From NCBI GenBank assembly GCA_015061615.1, contig SUWE01000022.1, positions 1 to 40,179 of the forward strand: a DNA stretch of 40,179 nucleotides, read 5' to 3'. A model generated the notes under the pieces. That model was not told the DNA's origin and made no database searches. It worked only from the letters and a program-made list of their open reading frames with translations. Origin of the DNA: Lentisphaerota bacterium (GTDB lineage Bacteria > Verrucomicrobiota > Lentisphaeria > Victivallales > Victivallaceae). The number at the start of each line of letters is the position of its first letter. The stretch's first letter is position 1. Shown here one piece after another: positions 25,575 through 32,115 of the stretch. Position numbers and translations under genes: made by a program.

Positions 25575-27692
25575 ATGTTAAAAAAAGAGTGTAATTACGA
25601 GTTCCGTCAGCGTATTGATATCGTGCATCATAAAAATATGTGCGACTCCAGGGTTCCGCAGGCGGCTGATGAGATCCTTATCGACAAATCGTGGTGCATC
25701 ACCTGCCCGGCGGAAAGCTGTGCGGCGGTGGTGGAAACTGCCAAAGACCTTCAGGATTATTTCCAGACTTCAATGGATTTGATGCTCCATGTGGAATACA
25801 ACAGAAGCAAGGGTATCGTCCTCAATCTTGACAAAGAGTCAAAACTTGCCAAAGGCTCCTTTGAACTGGATGTGACCGGAGACACCGTCACCATCACCGC
25901 ATCAAGTTCCGGCGGCATCCGCCGCGGCGGAGTTTACCTTGAAGATCTGCTAAATCTCCGCGGAGCGCCGATGCTCAAGAAGGGCAAAACCGTGCGGGAA
26001 AAATTGATCACTCCCCGTATCGTCCACTCCGGCTGGGGAATCGAACTTTTCCCGGATTCCCACCTCAATGCGACTATGCACGCCGGATTCGATGCCATCG
26101 CCGTATTCTGCAAGGGTCCCAACCAGACCAATGTCGGCGTGCTGGACTTCAACGATCTGATCGTCAGAGCCGAAAAGTACGATATCGAAGTTTATCTTTA
26201 CGCTTATCTGCCGAGCTTCAAGCATCCTGATGATGACGATGCGGTGGAGTATTTCGACAACGTTTACACCAAACTGCTGATGAAGTACCCGAAAGCCGCC
26301 GGTGTGATGCTGGTCGGTGAAAGCGTTTACTTCCCTTCCAAAGACCCGGTCTGTTCCGGCAAAGGCTGGCTTGATTCAGTTGTTGACGGCATTCCCGATG
26401 TGCGTCCGCCGGCAGGTTACTGGCCGACTTACGATTATCCGGCGTTCCTTGCGCGCATCCGTGATGCCATCCGCAAGGCGATTCCCGATGCAAAGATCAT
26501 CTTCAACACTTACAACTGGGGCTGGACTGAGCTTGACGTGCGCGAAAACTTCCTGAAAAACCTTCCGGAAGGGATCACCATTCAGGTCACATACGATATC
26601 TTTTCCAAAGTGATGCTTTACGGTCAGATGCGCCGCGTGATGGACTACTCCATCGTCGCCGCGAAACCGGGATTCTACTTCTCAAGCGAGTGCGAAGCCG
26701 CCGCGAAGTACGATATTCCGCTGATGGCAACAAGCAACACTGCCGGAGCAACGTGGGATATCGGTGTGATTCCGTATGTTCCGGTTCCGCAGCGCTGGAT
26801 AACCCGTTTCAAAGAGCTTGACCGTTTCCGCAGAGAGTGCAATCTCGACTCCTTCTACGACTGTCACCACTACGGCTGGCATGCGTCGGTCATCACCGAT
26901 CTGGGCAAGGCGTATTTCAACTCACCCCAGTGCGATCTGGATGAGATGCTGAAAGTTTTCGCTGAACGCAGAGCCGGTGACGGTGCAGCATATCTGCTCG
27001 AAGCGTGGCAGAAGTGGAGCGATGCGTTTGAATATCTGCCGGCAACAAACGAGAACCAGTACGGTCCGTTGCGGGTAGGTGCGGCGTATCCGCTGATTTT
27101 CCAGCCGAATATCACCCGCACGATGGGACAGAAAGAGATCGACTTCCCCGCCGATCCCAAAGCGCACTTCGGCGGCAGGATCGTCAAAACCCTCTATCAG
27201 CCGTATGAAAATATCAACCAGCTCCCCGGAGCATTGCGTTATCCCAACGAGATCAAGGGTCTGAAAGAGATGCTCAAACTGTGGGATGAGGGTATCGCCC
27301 TCTATGAAAAAGCTCTTGCCGCCGCACCGGAACACCGCAAAGAGGCGCTGGAACGTGAGCTGAATCTGGGTAAATTCATCCGCTGTTCCATCCAGAGCTG
27401 CTGCAATACTACCACATGGTACTGCCTCAACCGCGATATCCAGCATATCACCAGCGCCGAAGAAGGGCTCAAACAGCTTGATGCCATCGAAGCTCTGGCA
27501 AATGAGGAGATCGAAAACGCCAAAGAGGCGATGCAGTATGTCGCCGTCGACTCCCGCCTCGGCTGGGAACCGAGCATGGAGTATGTCGGTGACCAGTGGC
27601 ACCTTGACTGGAAGATCCGTCAGGTCAAAAGCGCATTGCTGGAAATTGCCGATTACCGCAAGATACTCAGCCTGACCGGCAATGAGAACTGA
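25575..27692 (+). CDS. Putative intracellular glycoside hydrolase with hexosaminidase-like N-terminal domain
   Basis: 705 aa, no signal peptide. Residues ~35-140 (AAVVETAKDLQDYFQ, GIVLNLD, GSFELDVTGDTVTITASSSGGIRRGGVYLEDLL) match the pattern of the zincin-like accessory domain found ahead of the barrel in GH20, GH67 and GH84 enzymes. The next ~350 residues look like a TIM barrel, with SGWGIELFPDSHLN, VMLVGESVYFPSKDP, KIIFNTYNWGWTELDVREN and DSFYDCHHYGWHAS. A helical C-terminal region follows. Glu and Asp candidates exist, but I cannot assign catalysis or family. It has its own promoter; AAAGG precedes the ATG. The glycosyltransferase gene follows after 14 bases, an unusual partner for a hydrolase. 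Confidence 0.82.
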   Translation: MLKKECNYEFRQRIDIVHHKNMCDSRVPQAADEILIDKSWCITCPAESCAAVVETAKDLQDYFQTSMDLMLHVEYNRSKGIVLNLDKESKLAKGSFELDVTGDTVTITASSSGGIRRGGVYLEDLLNLRGAPMLKKGKTVREKLITPRIVHSGWGIELFPDSHLNATMHAGFDAIAVFCKGPNQTNVGVLDFNDLIVRAEKYDIEVYLYAYLPSFKHPDDDDAVEYFDNVYTKLLMKYPKAAGVMLVGESVYFPSKDPVCSGKGWLDSVVDGIPDVRPPAGYWPTYDYPAFLARIRDAIRKAIPDAKIIFNTYNWGWTELDVRENFLKNLPEGITIQVTYDIFSKVMLYGQMRRVMDYSIVAAKPGFYFSSECEAAAKYDIPLMATSNTAGATWDIGVIPYVPVPQRWITRFKELDRFRRECNLDSFYDCHHYGWHASVITDLGKAYFNSPQCDLDEMLKVFAERRAGDGAAYLLEAWQKWSDAFEYLPATNENQYGPLRVGAAYPLIFQPNITRTMGQKEIDFPADPKAHFGGRIVKTLYQPYENINQLPGALRYPNEIKGLKEMLKLWDEGIALYEKALAAAPEHRKEALERELNLGKFIRCSIQSCCNTTTWYCLNRDIQHITSAEEGLKQLDAIEALANEEIENAKEAMQYVAVDSRLGWEPSMEYVGDQWHLDWKIRQVKSALLEIADYRKILSLTGNEN

Positions 27693-27706
27693 AAAGGACA
27701 GAGAAG

Positions 27707-28588
27707 ATGAAAGAATTTCCGCTTGTCACCATCGGCGTTTCCGCCTTCAACCGCAAAGAACTTCTGCGCAGCTGTCTTGAGTCACTGCTGAAGCAGAGTT
27801 ACAAAAACATTGAAATCATCGTTGTCGATGACGGTTCAAGTGACGGAACCGCTGAGATGATGAGCGCGGAATTTCCGCAGATCAAATATATTTATCAGGA
27901 AAATTCCGGCGATGCGGCGGCAAAAAATCATGCCGCCCGTGCCGGAAAGGGCGACTATATCGTTTTCAACGATTCCGATGACCTCTTTTTCCCCGATGCA
28001 GTGGAAAAACTGGTCAATGCCCTGCCGGATAAGCCCGATGCGTGCAGTTACGGGACTTATCAGACGATAGATGCCGAAGGCAATGATGTTCCGACCAAAG
28101 GGAAGGTCGATGTTTATCCTTCCGGAAAAATAACCGGGGAACTCATCCGCCACATTCTGGTCAACAACTGCGGAACGCTTATTCCCCGTCAGCTCTTTCT
28201 GGATAAAGGCGGATTCAACACGGCGCTGAAGGTATCTTACGATTACGATTTCTTCCTGCGGCTTTCACTGGAAAGTGAATTTTATGCCGTTCAAAAGCCG
28301 GTGTTCAAGCGGCGGCGGCACGACAGCAACATGTCATCTGCAAGTTATGAAAAACTTTCAGTGACCGCATCGGTGGTGACAAACTTTGTCAACGACTATC
28401 CGGAATTGAACTCCGTTTTCGGGGATATCATCGTTGACAGAGTTGCCGACTTCCACAACAAGCTCCGCCGCGCGGCGCTTGCCGAAGGTCTGGGAGAAAA
28501 AGCGGTTTATCATGCTCAGGAAGCCCAGCGGCTGGCACCTTCGGTGAAAAACGCTCTGCGCCTTGCCGAAGCCAAACTGAAAAAATAA
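27707..28588 (+). CDS. Glycosyltransferase family 2 protein
   Basis: 293 aa, cytoplasmic with no membrane segment. The GT-A fold signatures are clear: VTIGVSAFNRKELL at the N-terminus, IEIIVVDDGSSDGTAEMM at ~36-52 (nucleotide-sugar site), and FNDSDDLFFPDAVEKL at ~88-103 carrying the DxD metal-binding motif. The acceptor-side part includes GGFNTALKVSYDYDFFLRLSLE. Members transfer a sugar from a nucleotide donor to a glycan or lipid acceptor; donor and acceptor are unknown here. Ten bases separate it from the acyltransferase, so both may decorate the same cell-surface saccharide. GGACAGAG-type purine-rich sequence precedes the start. Confidence 0.92.
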   Translation: MKEFPLVTIGVSAFNRKELLRSCLESLLKQSYKNIEIIVVDDGSSDGTAEMMSAEFPQIKYIYQENSGDAAAKNHAARAGKGDYIVFNDSDDLFFPDAVEKLVNALPDKPDACSYGTYQTIDAEGNDVPTKGKVDVYPSGKITGELIRHILVNNCGTLIPRQLFLDKGGFNTALKVSYDYDFFLRLSLESEFYAVQKPVFKRRRHDSNMSSASYEKLSVTASVVTNFVNDYPELNSVFGDIIVDRVADFHNKLRRAALAEGLGEKAVYHAQEAQRLAPSVKNALRLAEAKLKK

Positions 28589-28598
28589 GGGATATCCG

Positions 28599-29261
28599 AT
28601 GAAAATTGGCGAATTGTTCAAAGTTTCATGGCTGAAAACAATTTACTTCAATTACCGTAAACTGCCGTTCAGTCAGGCGTGCAAACTGCCGGTACTGCTC
28701 TATAAAAGGACGCATCTGCGCTCGATAAAGGGTAAAATCATCATCAACTCCAAAGCGAAGTTCGGTCTGGTCAAAATCGGCAGAGAAGATGTCGTTGCGT
28801 GCATGGGCGGCAATACCAGTCTGCTCATTGACGGAACATTGCAGTTCAACGGCAAAGCCACCATCGGCTGCGGTTCGTCGCTGCATATCAGCAAAACCGG
28901 CAGAATGGAACTTGGCGACCGTTTCAGAGTGACGGGAAATGCGGCATTTCTCTGCGAAAAAGAGATGGTCTTCGGCTATTATGCCGGAATCGCGTGGAAC
29001 ACCTTTTTCATGGATAGCGACCGTCACGCAATAATGGATGAAAATGGCAATGTCATAAATGCGCCTGCTCCGATAAAAGTCGGCGATCATGTCTGGATAG
29101 GTTTCAACGTCACCATGCTCAAAGGAACGGTGATCCCCGATGAATGTATCGTTGCCGCAGGAGCGCTTTTGAGCAAGGCTTTTGAGGAAAAAAATTGCAT
29201 CATCGGCGGTTCAGGCGCATCTCAAAAGGTCATCAAGCGGAATATCAGCTGGCAGGAATAA
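28599..29261 (+). CDS. Hexapeptide-repeat (LbetaH) acyltransferase
   Basis: 220 aa. The left-handed beta-helix pattern runs through the middle and C-terminal half: ATIGCGSSLHISKTGRMELGD, then IKVGDHVWIGFNVTMLKGTVIPDECIVAAGALLSKAF near residues 155-195, typical of WcaF/maltose O-acetyltransferase-type enzymes. The N-terminal ~60 residues are basic and lack the usual family signature. It probably O-acetylates a sugar made by the adjacent GT2 enzyme, on exopolysaccharide or another surface glycan. Last gene of this short operon; no convincing terminator follows, and a new promoter begins 36 bases downstream. Confidence 0.88.
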   Translation: MKIGELFKVSWLKTIYFNYRKLPFSQACKLPVLLYKRTHLRSIKGKIIINSKAKFGLVKIGREDVVACMGGNTSLLIDGTLQFNGKATIGCGSSLHISKTGRMELGDRFRVTGNAAFLCEKEMVFGYYAGIAWNTFFMDSDRHAIMDENGNVINAPAPIKVGDHVWIGFNVTMLKGTVIPDECIVAAGALLSKAFEEKNCIIGGSGASQKVIKRNISWQE

Positions 29262-29296
29262 GCAGAATTTTTGCCCAATTTTTCTGAAAAACGCTC

Positions 29297-29325
29297 TTGA
29301 AAAATCAAAAAACAGCGTTTATATT
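29297..29325 (+). promoter_or_regulatory. Predicted promoter of the aroF-pheA attenuator operon
   Basis: TTGAAA (29297-29302), 17-bp spacer, TATATT (29320-29325). A dyad AAACGCT (29289-29295) / AGCGTTT (29314-29320) brackets the -35 box and spacer and would suit an aromatic-amino-acid repressor, though no regulator is identified. Transcription would start near 29332, leaving a leader of about 470 bases before aroF. Confidence 0.7.
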
Positions 29326-29375
29326 AGGTGAAACGGGCAGTAAAACCGCCGTTATGACGGTGTCCGCTGATTTGC

Positions 29376-29558
29376 CGCGGGATTGACCGTGATGCGCCAC
29401 TGCCGGGTGGGACAGAATTTGGTCTGTTTGCATCCAGTGGATGCAGCGTGAGTCAAGGTCGTGTTTTGCGACGAGCATGGTGCAGGAGTGTACGACTGTA
29501 CTCGACTGTACCAGCGCAGGAGCAAGGCGCGAGATTGACCGCGATGCGCCACTGCCGG
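29376..29558 (+). repeat. Pair of 31-bp direct repeats in the aroF leader
   Basis: Positions 29376-29406 and 29528-29558 agree in 29 of 31 bases and share the core GATGCGCCACTGCCGG. They are 152 bp apart, centre to centre. Between them lie a short hairpin (GCATCCAGTGGATGC) and a tandem CGACTGTAC pair. This 183-base block has no gene in it and makes the leader unusually long for an attenuator; it may be an inserted element. Confidence 0.75.
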
Positions 29559-29593
29559 TAAGATTGAAAAACAAAAAATTTATTGATTAAAAA

Positions 29594-29695
29594 ATGAAGA
29601 AGATTATCAACAGCGCACGATTTTACTTTAGCAGCTGCTTCGCCTTCTACTATTTTAGAAAGCGGGGCGGAGTGCCTGTTGCCGCAATAATGTAA
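29594..29695 (+). CDS. Phe/Tyr-rich attenuator leader peptide
   Basis: A 33-codon frame beginning MKKIINSARFYFSSCFAF and continuing YYFRKRGGVPVAAIM. Residues 10-21 hold five Phe and three Tyr in twelve codons, a density expected of a control region sensing charged tRNA-Phe and tRNA-Tyr. It ends in TAA at 29693-29695, 34 bases ahead of a strong terminator hairpin that precedes aroF-pheA, the genes for aromatic and phenylalanine synthesis. The antiterminator 5' strand (GCGGGG, 29662-29667) lies inside the frame just after the control codons, where a translating ribosome would cover it. No strong ribosome site is seen before the ATG, only an A/T-rich stretch. The peptide itself is probably without further function. 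Confidence 0.85.
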   Translation: MKKIINSARFYFSSCFAFYYFRKRGGVPVAAIM

Positions 29696-29735
29696 TATTA
29701 CGACAATCGTAAACAAGGTCATTCTGATACCCCGC
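29662..29735 (+). promoter_or_regulatory. Antiterminator arm of the aroF-pheA attenuator
   Basis: GCGGGG (29662-29667) can pair with CCCCGC (29730-29735), the 5' arm of the terminator. Further pairing of CCTGTT (29675-29680) with AACAAGG (29712-29718, one bulge) and an apical hairpin TTACGA/TCGTAA (29698-29712) support the fold. A ribosome stalled at the Phe/Tyr codons leaves this strand free and prevents termination. Confidence 0.7.
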
Positions 29736-29761
29736 AGTGAAAAGTCACAGCGGGGTTTTTT
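29730..29761 (+). terminator. Attenuator terminator ahead of aroF
   Basis: CCCCGC-A-GTGA (29730-29740) pairs with TCAC-A-GCGGGG (29745-29755) around a 4-base loop with one A/A mismatch, followed by six T (29756-29761). It lies 45 bases before the aroF start, so it can only act as a regulated terminator in the leader. Confidence 0.88.
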
Positions 29762-29805
29762 ATTAACAGAGGTAATTGCAAATTTCAACATAAGGAAAAG
29801 AAAAA

Positions 29806-30822
29806 ATGATAGTCATTCTCAAGGAAAATCCGGAAAAACATCAACTTGACAATCTGCTTTCATGGATCGAAAGACAGGGCGTGACCGCCCACATATCCCA
29901 CGGTATCCACCAGACAGTCATGGGACTTGTCGGCGATACAGCAAAAATCGACATTGATCTGCTCTGCCAGATGGAGATCGTGGAAACGGTCAAACGTGTT
30001 CAGGAACCGTTCAAAAATGCCAACCGTAAATTCCATCCGCTGGATACGGTCATCAAAGTGAACGATGCCGTTATCGGCGGCGGCGGAATGACGGTCATAG
30101 CCGGACCCTGTTCGGTGGAAAGTGAAGAACAGATCATCACCGTTGCCCGCAGTGTCAAAGCCTCCGGAGCGACACTTCTGCGCGGCGGCGCCTTCAAGCC
30201 CCGCACCTCCCCCTACGCCTTCCAGGGATTGCGCGAAGAAGGAATCAAACTGCTGCTTGAGGCAAAAAAAGATACCGGACTGCCCATCGTTACCGAAATC
30301 ATGGATTTGTCACAACTTGATCTTTTCGATGAGGTCGATGTCATTCAGGTCGGTGCGCGCAACATGCAGAACTTCGAGCTGCTCAAACAGCTCGGTCACC
30401 TCAACAAGCCGATTTTGCTCAAACGCGGTCTGGCGAACACCTATCAGGAACTGCTTATGAGTGCGGAATACATTATGGCATTCGGCAATGAAAATGTCAT
30501 TCTCTGTGAACGCGGCGTGCGCACCTTTGAAAATTACACCCGCAATACACTGGATATATCCGCGATACCGTCACTGAAAACGCTTTCACACCTGCCGATA
30601 GTGATCGATCCGAGTCATGCTGCGGGAATCGCCCGTTTTGTTTCCCCGCTGTCACTGGCGGCAGTCGCCGCCGGAGCCGACGGATTGATAATCGAAGTCC
30701 ACAACGACCCCACCCACGCCCTGTGTGACGGTATGCAGAGTCTGACCATGCCGGAATTTGATAAACTCATGAAAAAAATCAATATAATCAAAGAAGCTGA
30801 AATGAGTGTAAAGGAACTGTAA
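29806..30822 (+). CDS. aroF: 3-deoxy-7-phosphoheptulonate (DAHP) synthase, type I-beta with N-terminal regulatory domain
   Basis: First step of the shikimate pathway: condenses PEP and erythrose 4-phosphate in the cytoplasm. The 338-aa protein has a ~70-residue ferredoxin-like N-terminal domain (MIVILKENPEKHQLDNLLSWIERQG) as in Thermotoga-type enzymes, where it mediates feedback inhibition by Tyr or Phe. The catalytic barrel follows with AGPCSVESEEQI, KPRTSPYAFQG, LLKRG and VIDPSHAAG, which hold substrate- and metal-binding residues. TAAGGAAAAG precedes the start. pheA follows two bases after the stop. Expression is probably set by the upstream Phe/Tyr attenuator, and activity by the N-terminal domain. 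Confidence 0.96.
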   Translation: MIVILKENPEKHQLDNLLSWIERQGVTAHISHGIHQTVMGLVGDTAKIDIDLLCQMEIVETVKRVQEPFKNANRKFHPLDTVIKVNDAVIGGGGMTVIAGPCSVESEEQIITVARSVKASGATLLRGGAFKPRTSPYAFQGLREEGIKLLLEAKKDTGLPIVTEIMDLSQLDLFDEVDVIQVGARNMQNFELLKQLGHLNKPILLKRGLANTYQELLMSAEYIMAFGNENVILCERGVRTFENYTRNTLDISAIPSLKTLSHLPIVIDPSHAAGIARFVSPLSLAAVAAGADGLIIEVHNDPTHALCDGMQSLTMPEFDKLMKKINIIKEAEMSVKEL

Positions 30823-30824
30823 AA

Positions 30825-31964
30825 ATGAATCTCAACGATGCCAGAAACGAAATCGACCGTATCGACCGCGAAATCCTTCCGCTGTTCGCCCGCCGCATGG
30901 AACTCGGCGGCATCATCGGTCAGCTCAAGGAAGCGGCAGGGCTCCCGGTGGAAAACAGTGAACGGGAACGGGAAATTCTGCTGAAAATCACCCGCGAATC
31001 AGGCAATGAACTGGGCAGTTCCGCAAGAATACTCTTTTCCACCCTCTTTGAATTGAGCAAATCCTACCAGCGCCGTCTGCACACTAAAGACGGGGAATTT
31101 GAGCAGAAAATCACCAAATCCCTTGCGGAAACTCCGGCACTTTTCCCTGCGACCGCCCGCGTCGCCTGCTGCGGAGTTCCCGGCGCTTACGCCCAGCTTG
31201 CCGCCGACAAACTTTTCCAACTTGCGGATATAACCTACTTCAATGACTTCAATGCGGTCTTTCAGGCTGTGGAAAAAAATCTCTGTGAATACGGTGTTCT
31301 GCCGATAGAAAACTCCACTTCCGGCACGATTGATCAGGTTTACGATCTTATGCTGGGTCACAAGTTCCATATCGTCCGCAGCTGCCGTCTGAAGGTGCGT
31401 CACTGTCTGCTGCTGCCCGCCGGAGCGAAACTTTCCGATATCACCGAAGTGATTTCACACGAACAGGGGTTGAAACAGTGCGCAAACTACATAAAAACCC
31501 TCGGCAAAGTGAAACTCACCACTGCGGCAAGCACGGCGGTTGCCGCAAAAACCGTCAGTGAATCCGGCAGAAAAGATATAGCCGCGATCGCGGCGAAAGA
31601 GTGTGCGGGTATCTACGGACTTCAGATCGGAGCGGAAAATATTCAGGATAAAGACTCCAATTACACCCGGTTCATCTGCATTTCACAGAATCCGGAGATC
31701 TATCCGGGGTCAAACAAAATCAGCATCATGGGTCTGCTCCCGCACAAACCCGGCGCCCTGTACAGCCTGCTTGCCCGCTTCGCGGTTCTGGGTGTGAACC
31801 TGAGCAAACTTGAAAGCCGTCCGAAACGCGACGGAGATTTCGAGTACATGTTCTACTTCGACTTTGAAGCGTCTATGGCTGACCCCGAACTGCGGACTCT
31901 GATCGCCGAACTGGTTTCAGAAGAAAACAGATTTACTTTTCTGGGTAATTACAGTGAAATTTAA
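30825..31964 (+). CDS. pheA: Bifunctional chorismate mutase/prephenate dehydratase
   Basis: 379-aa P-protein converting chorismate to prephenate and then phenylpyruvate. An AroQ-type chorismate mutase domain occupies ~1-90 (ARNEIDRIDREILPLFARRMEL), the dehydratase domain ~115-285 (GVPGAYAQLAADKLF, LPIENSTSGTIDQVYDL, KDSNYTRFICIS with the catalytic TRF), and an ACT domain ~295-379 with KPGALYSLLARFAVLGVNLSKLESRP, the Phe-binding ESRP motif. Phe feedback inhibition is therefore expected. AAGGA within the end of aroF serves as ribosome site, and only two bases separate the genes. A terminator follows, so the unit is leader-aroF-pheA. Confidence 0.96.
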   Translation: MNLNDARNEIDRIDREILPLFARRMELGGIIGQLKEAAGLPVENSEREREILLKITRESGNELGSSARILFSTLFELSKSYQRRLHTKDGEFEQKITKSLAETPALFPATARVACCGVPGAYAQLAADKLFQLADITYFNDFNAVFQAVEKNLCEYGVLPIENSTSGTIDQVYDLMLGHKFHIVRSCRLKVRHCLLLPAGAKLSDITEVISHEQGLKQCANYIKTLGKVKLTTAASTAVAAKTVSESGRKDIAAIAAKECAGIYGLQIGAENIQDKDSNYTRFICISQNPEIYPGSNKISIMGLLPHKPGALYSLLARFAVLGVNLSKLESRPKRDGDFEYMFYFDFEASMADPELRTLIAELVSEENRFTFLGNYSEI

Positions 31965-31978
31965 GCACATTGCCCACT

Positions 31979-32014
31979 ATCCCGCCCCGGTTTCCCCGAT
32001 GGCGGGATCTTTTG
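31979..32014 (+). terminator. Terminator after pheA
   Basis: ATCCCGCC (31979-31986) pairs perfectly with GGCGGGAT (32001-32008) around a 14-base loop and is followed by CTTTTG. Confidence 0.8.
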
Positions 32015-32047
32015 TATTCAGCACCGGATCTTATTGCTTGACTTCTC

Positions 32048-32076
32048 TTGATTTTTAACAGTTTTTGTGCTATTTT
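32048..32076 (+). promoter_or_regulatory. Predicted promoter of the sodium:solute symporter gene
   Basis: TTGATT (32048-32053), 17-bp spacer, TATTTT (32071-32076), 39 bases ahead of the start codon. Confidence 0.55.
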
Positions 32077-32115
32077 AATCAAATCACACAAGCAAATAAT
32101 AAAACGGGAGGGAAA

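Noticed and set aside
29376-29558. CRISPR array from the 31-bp direct repeats
   Set aside because: Only two copies, a 121-bp spacer with its own repeats, and no cas genes nearby.
29305-29791. Overlapping minus-strand frames of 66-112 codons in the aroF leader
   Set aside because: They are antisense to the promoter, direct repeats and attenuator, cover the repeats themselves and share no start signals; the plus-strand leader peptide explains this DNA better.
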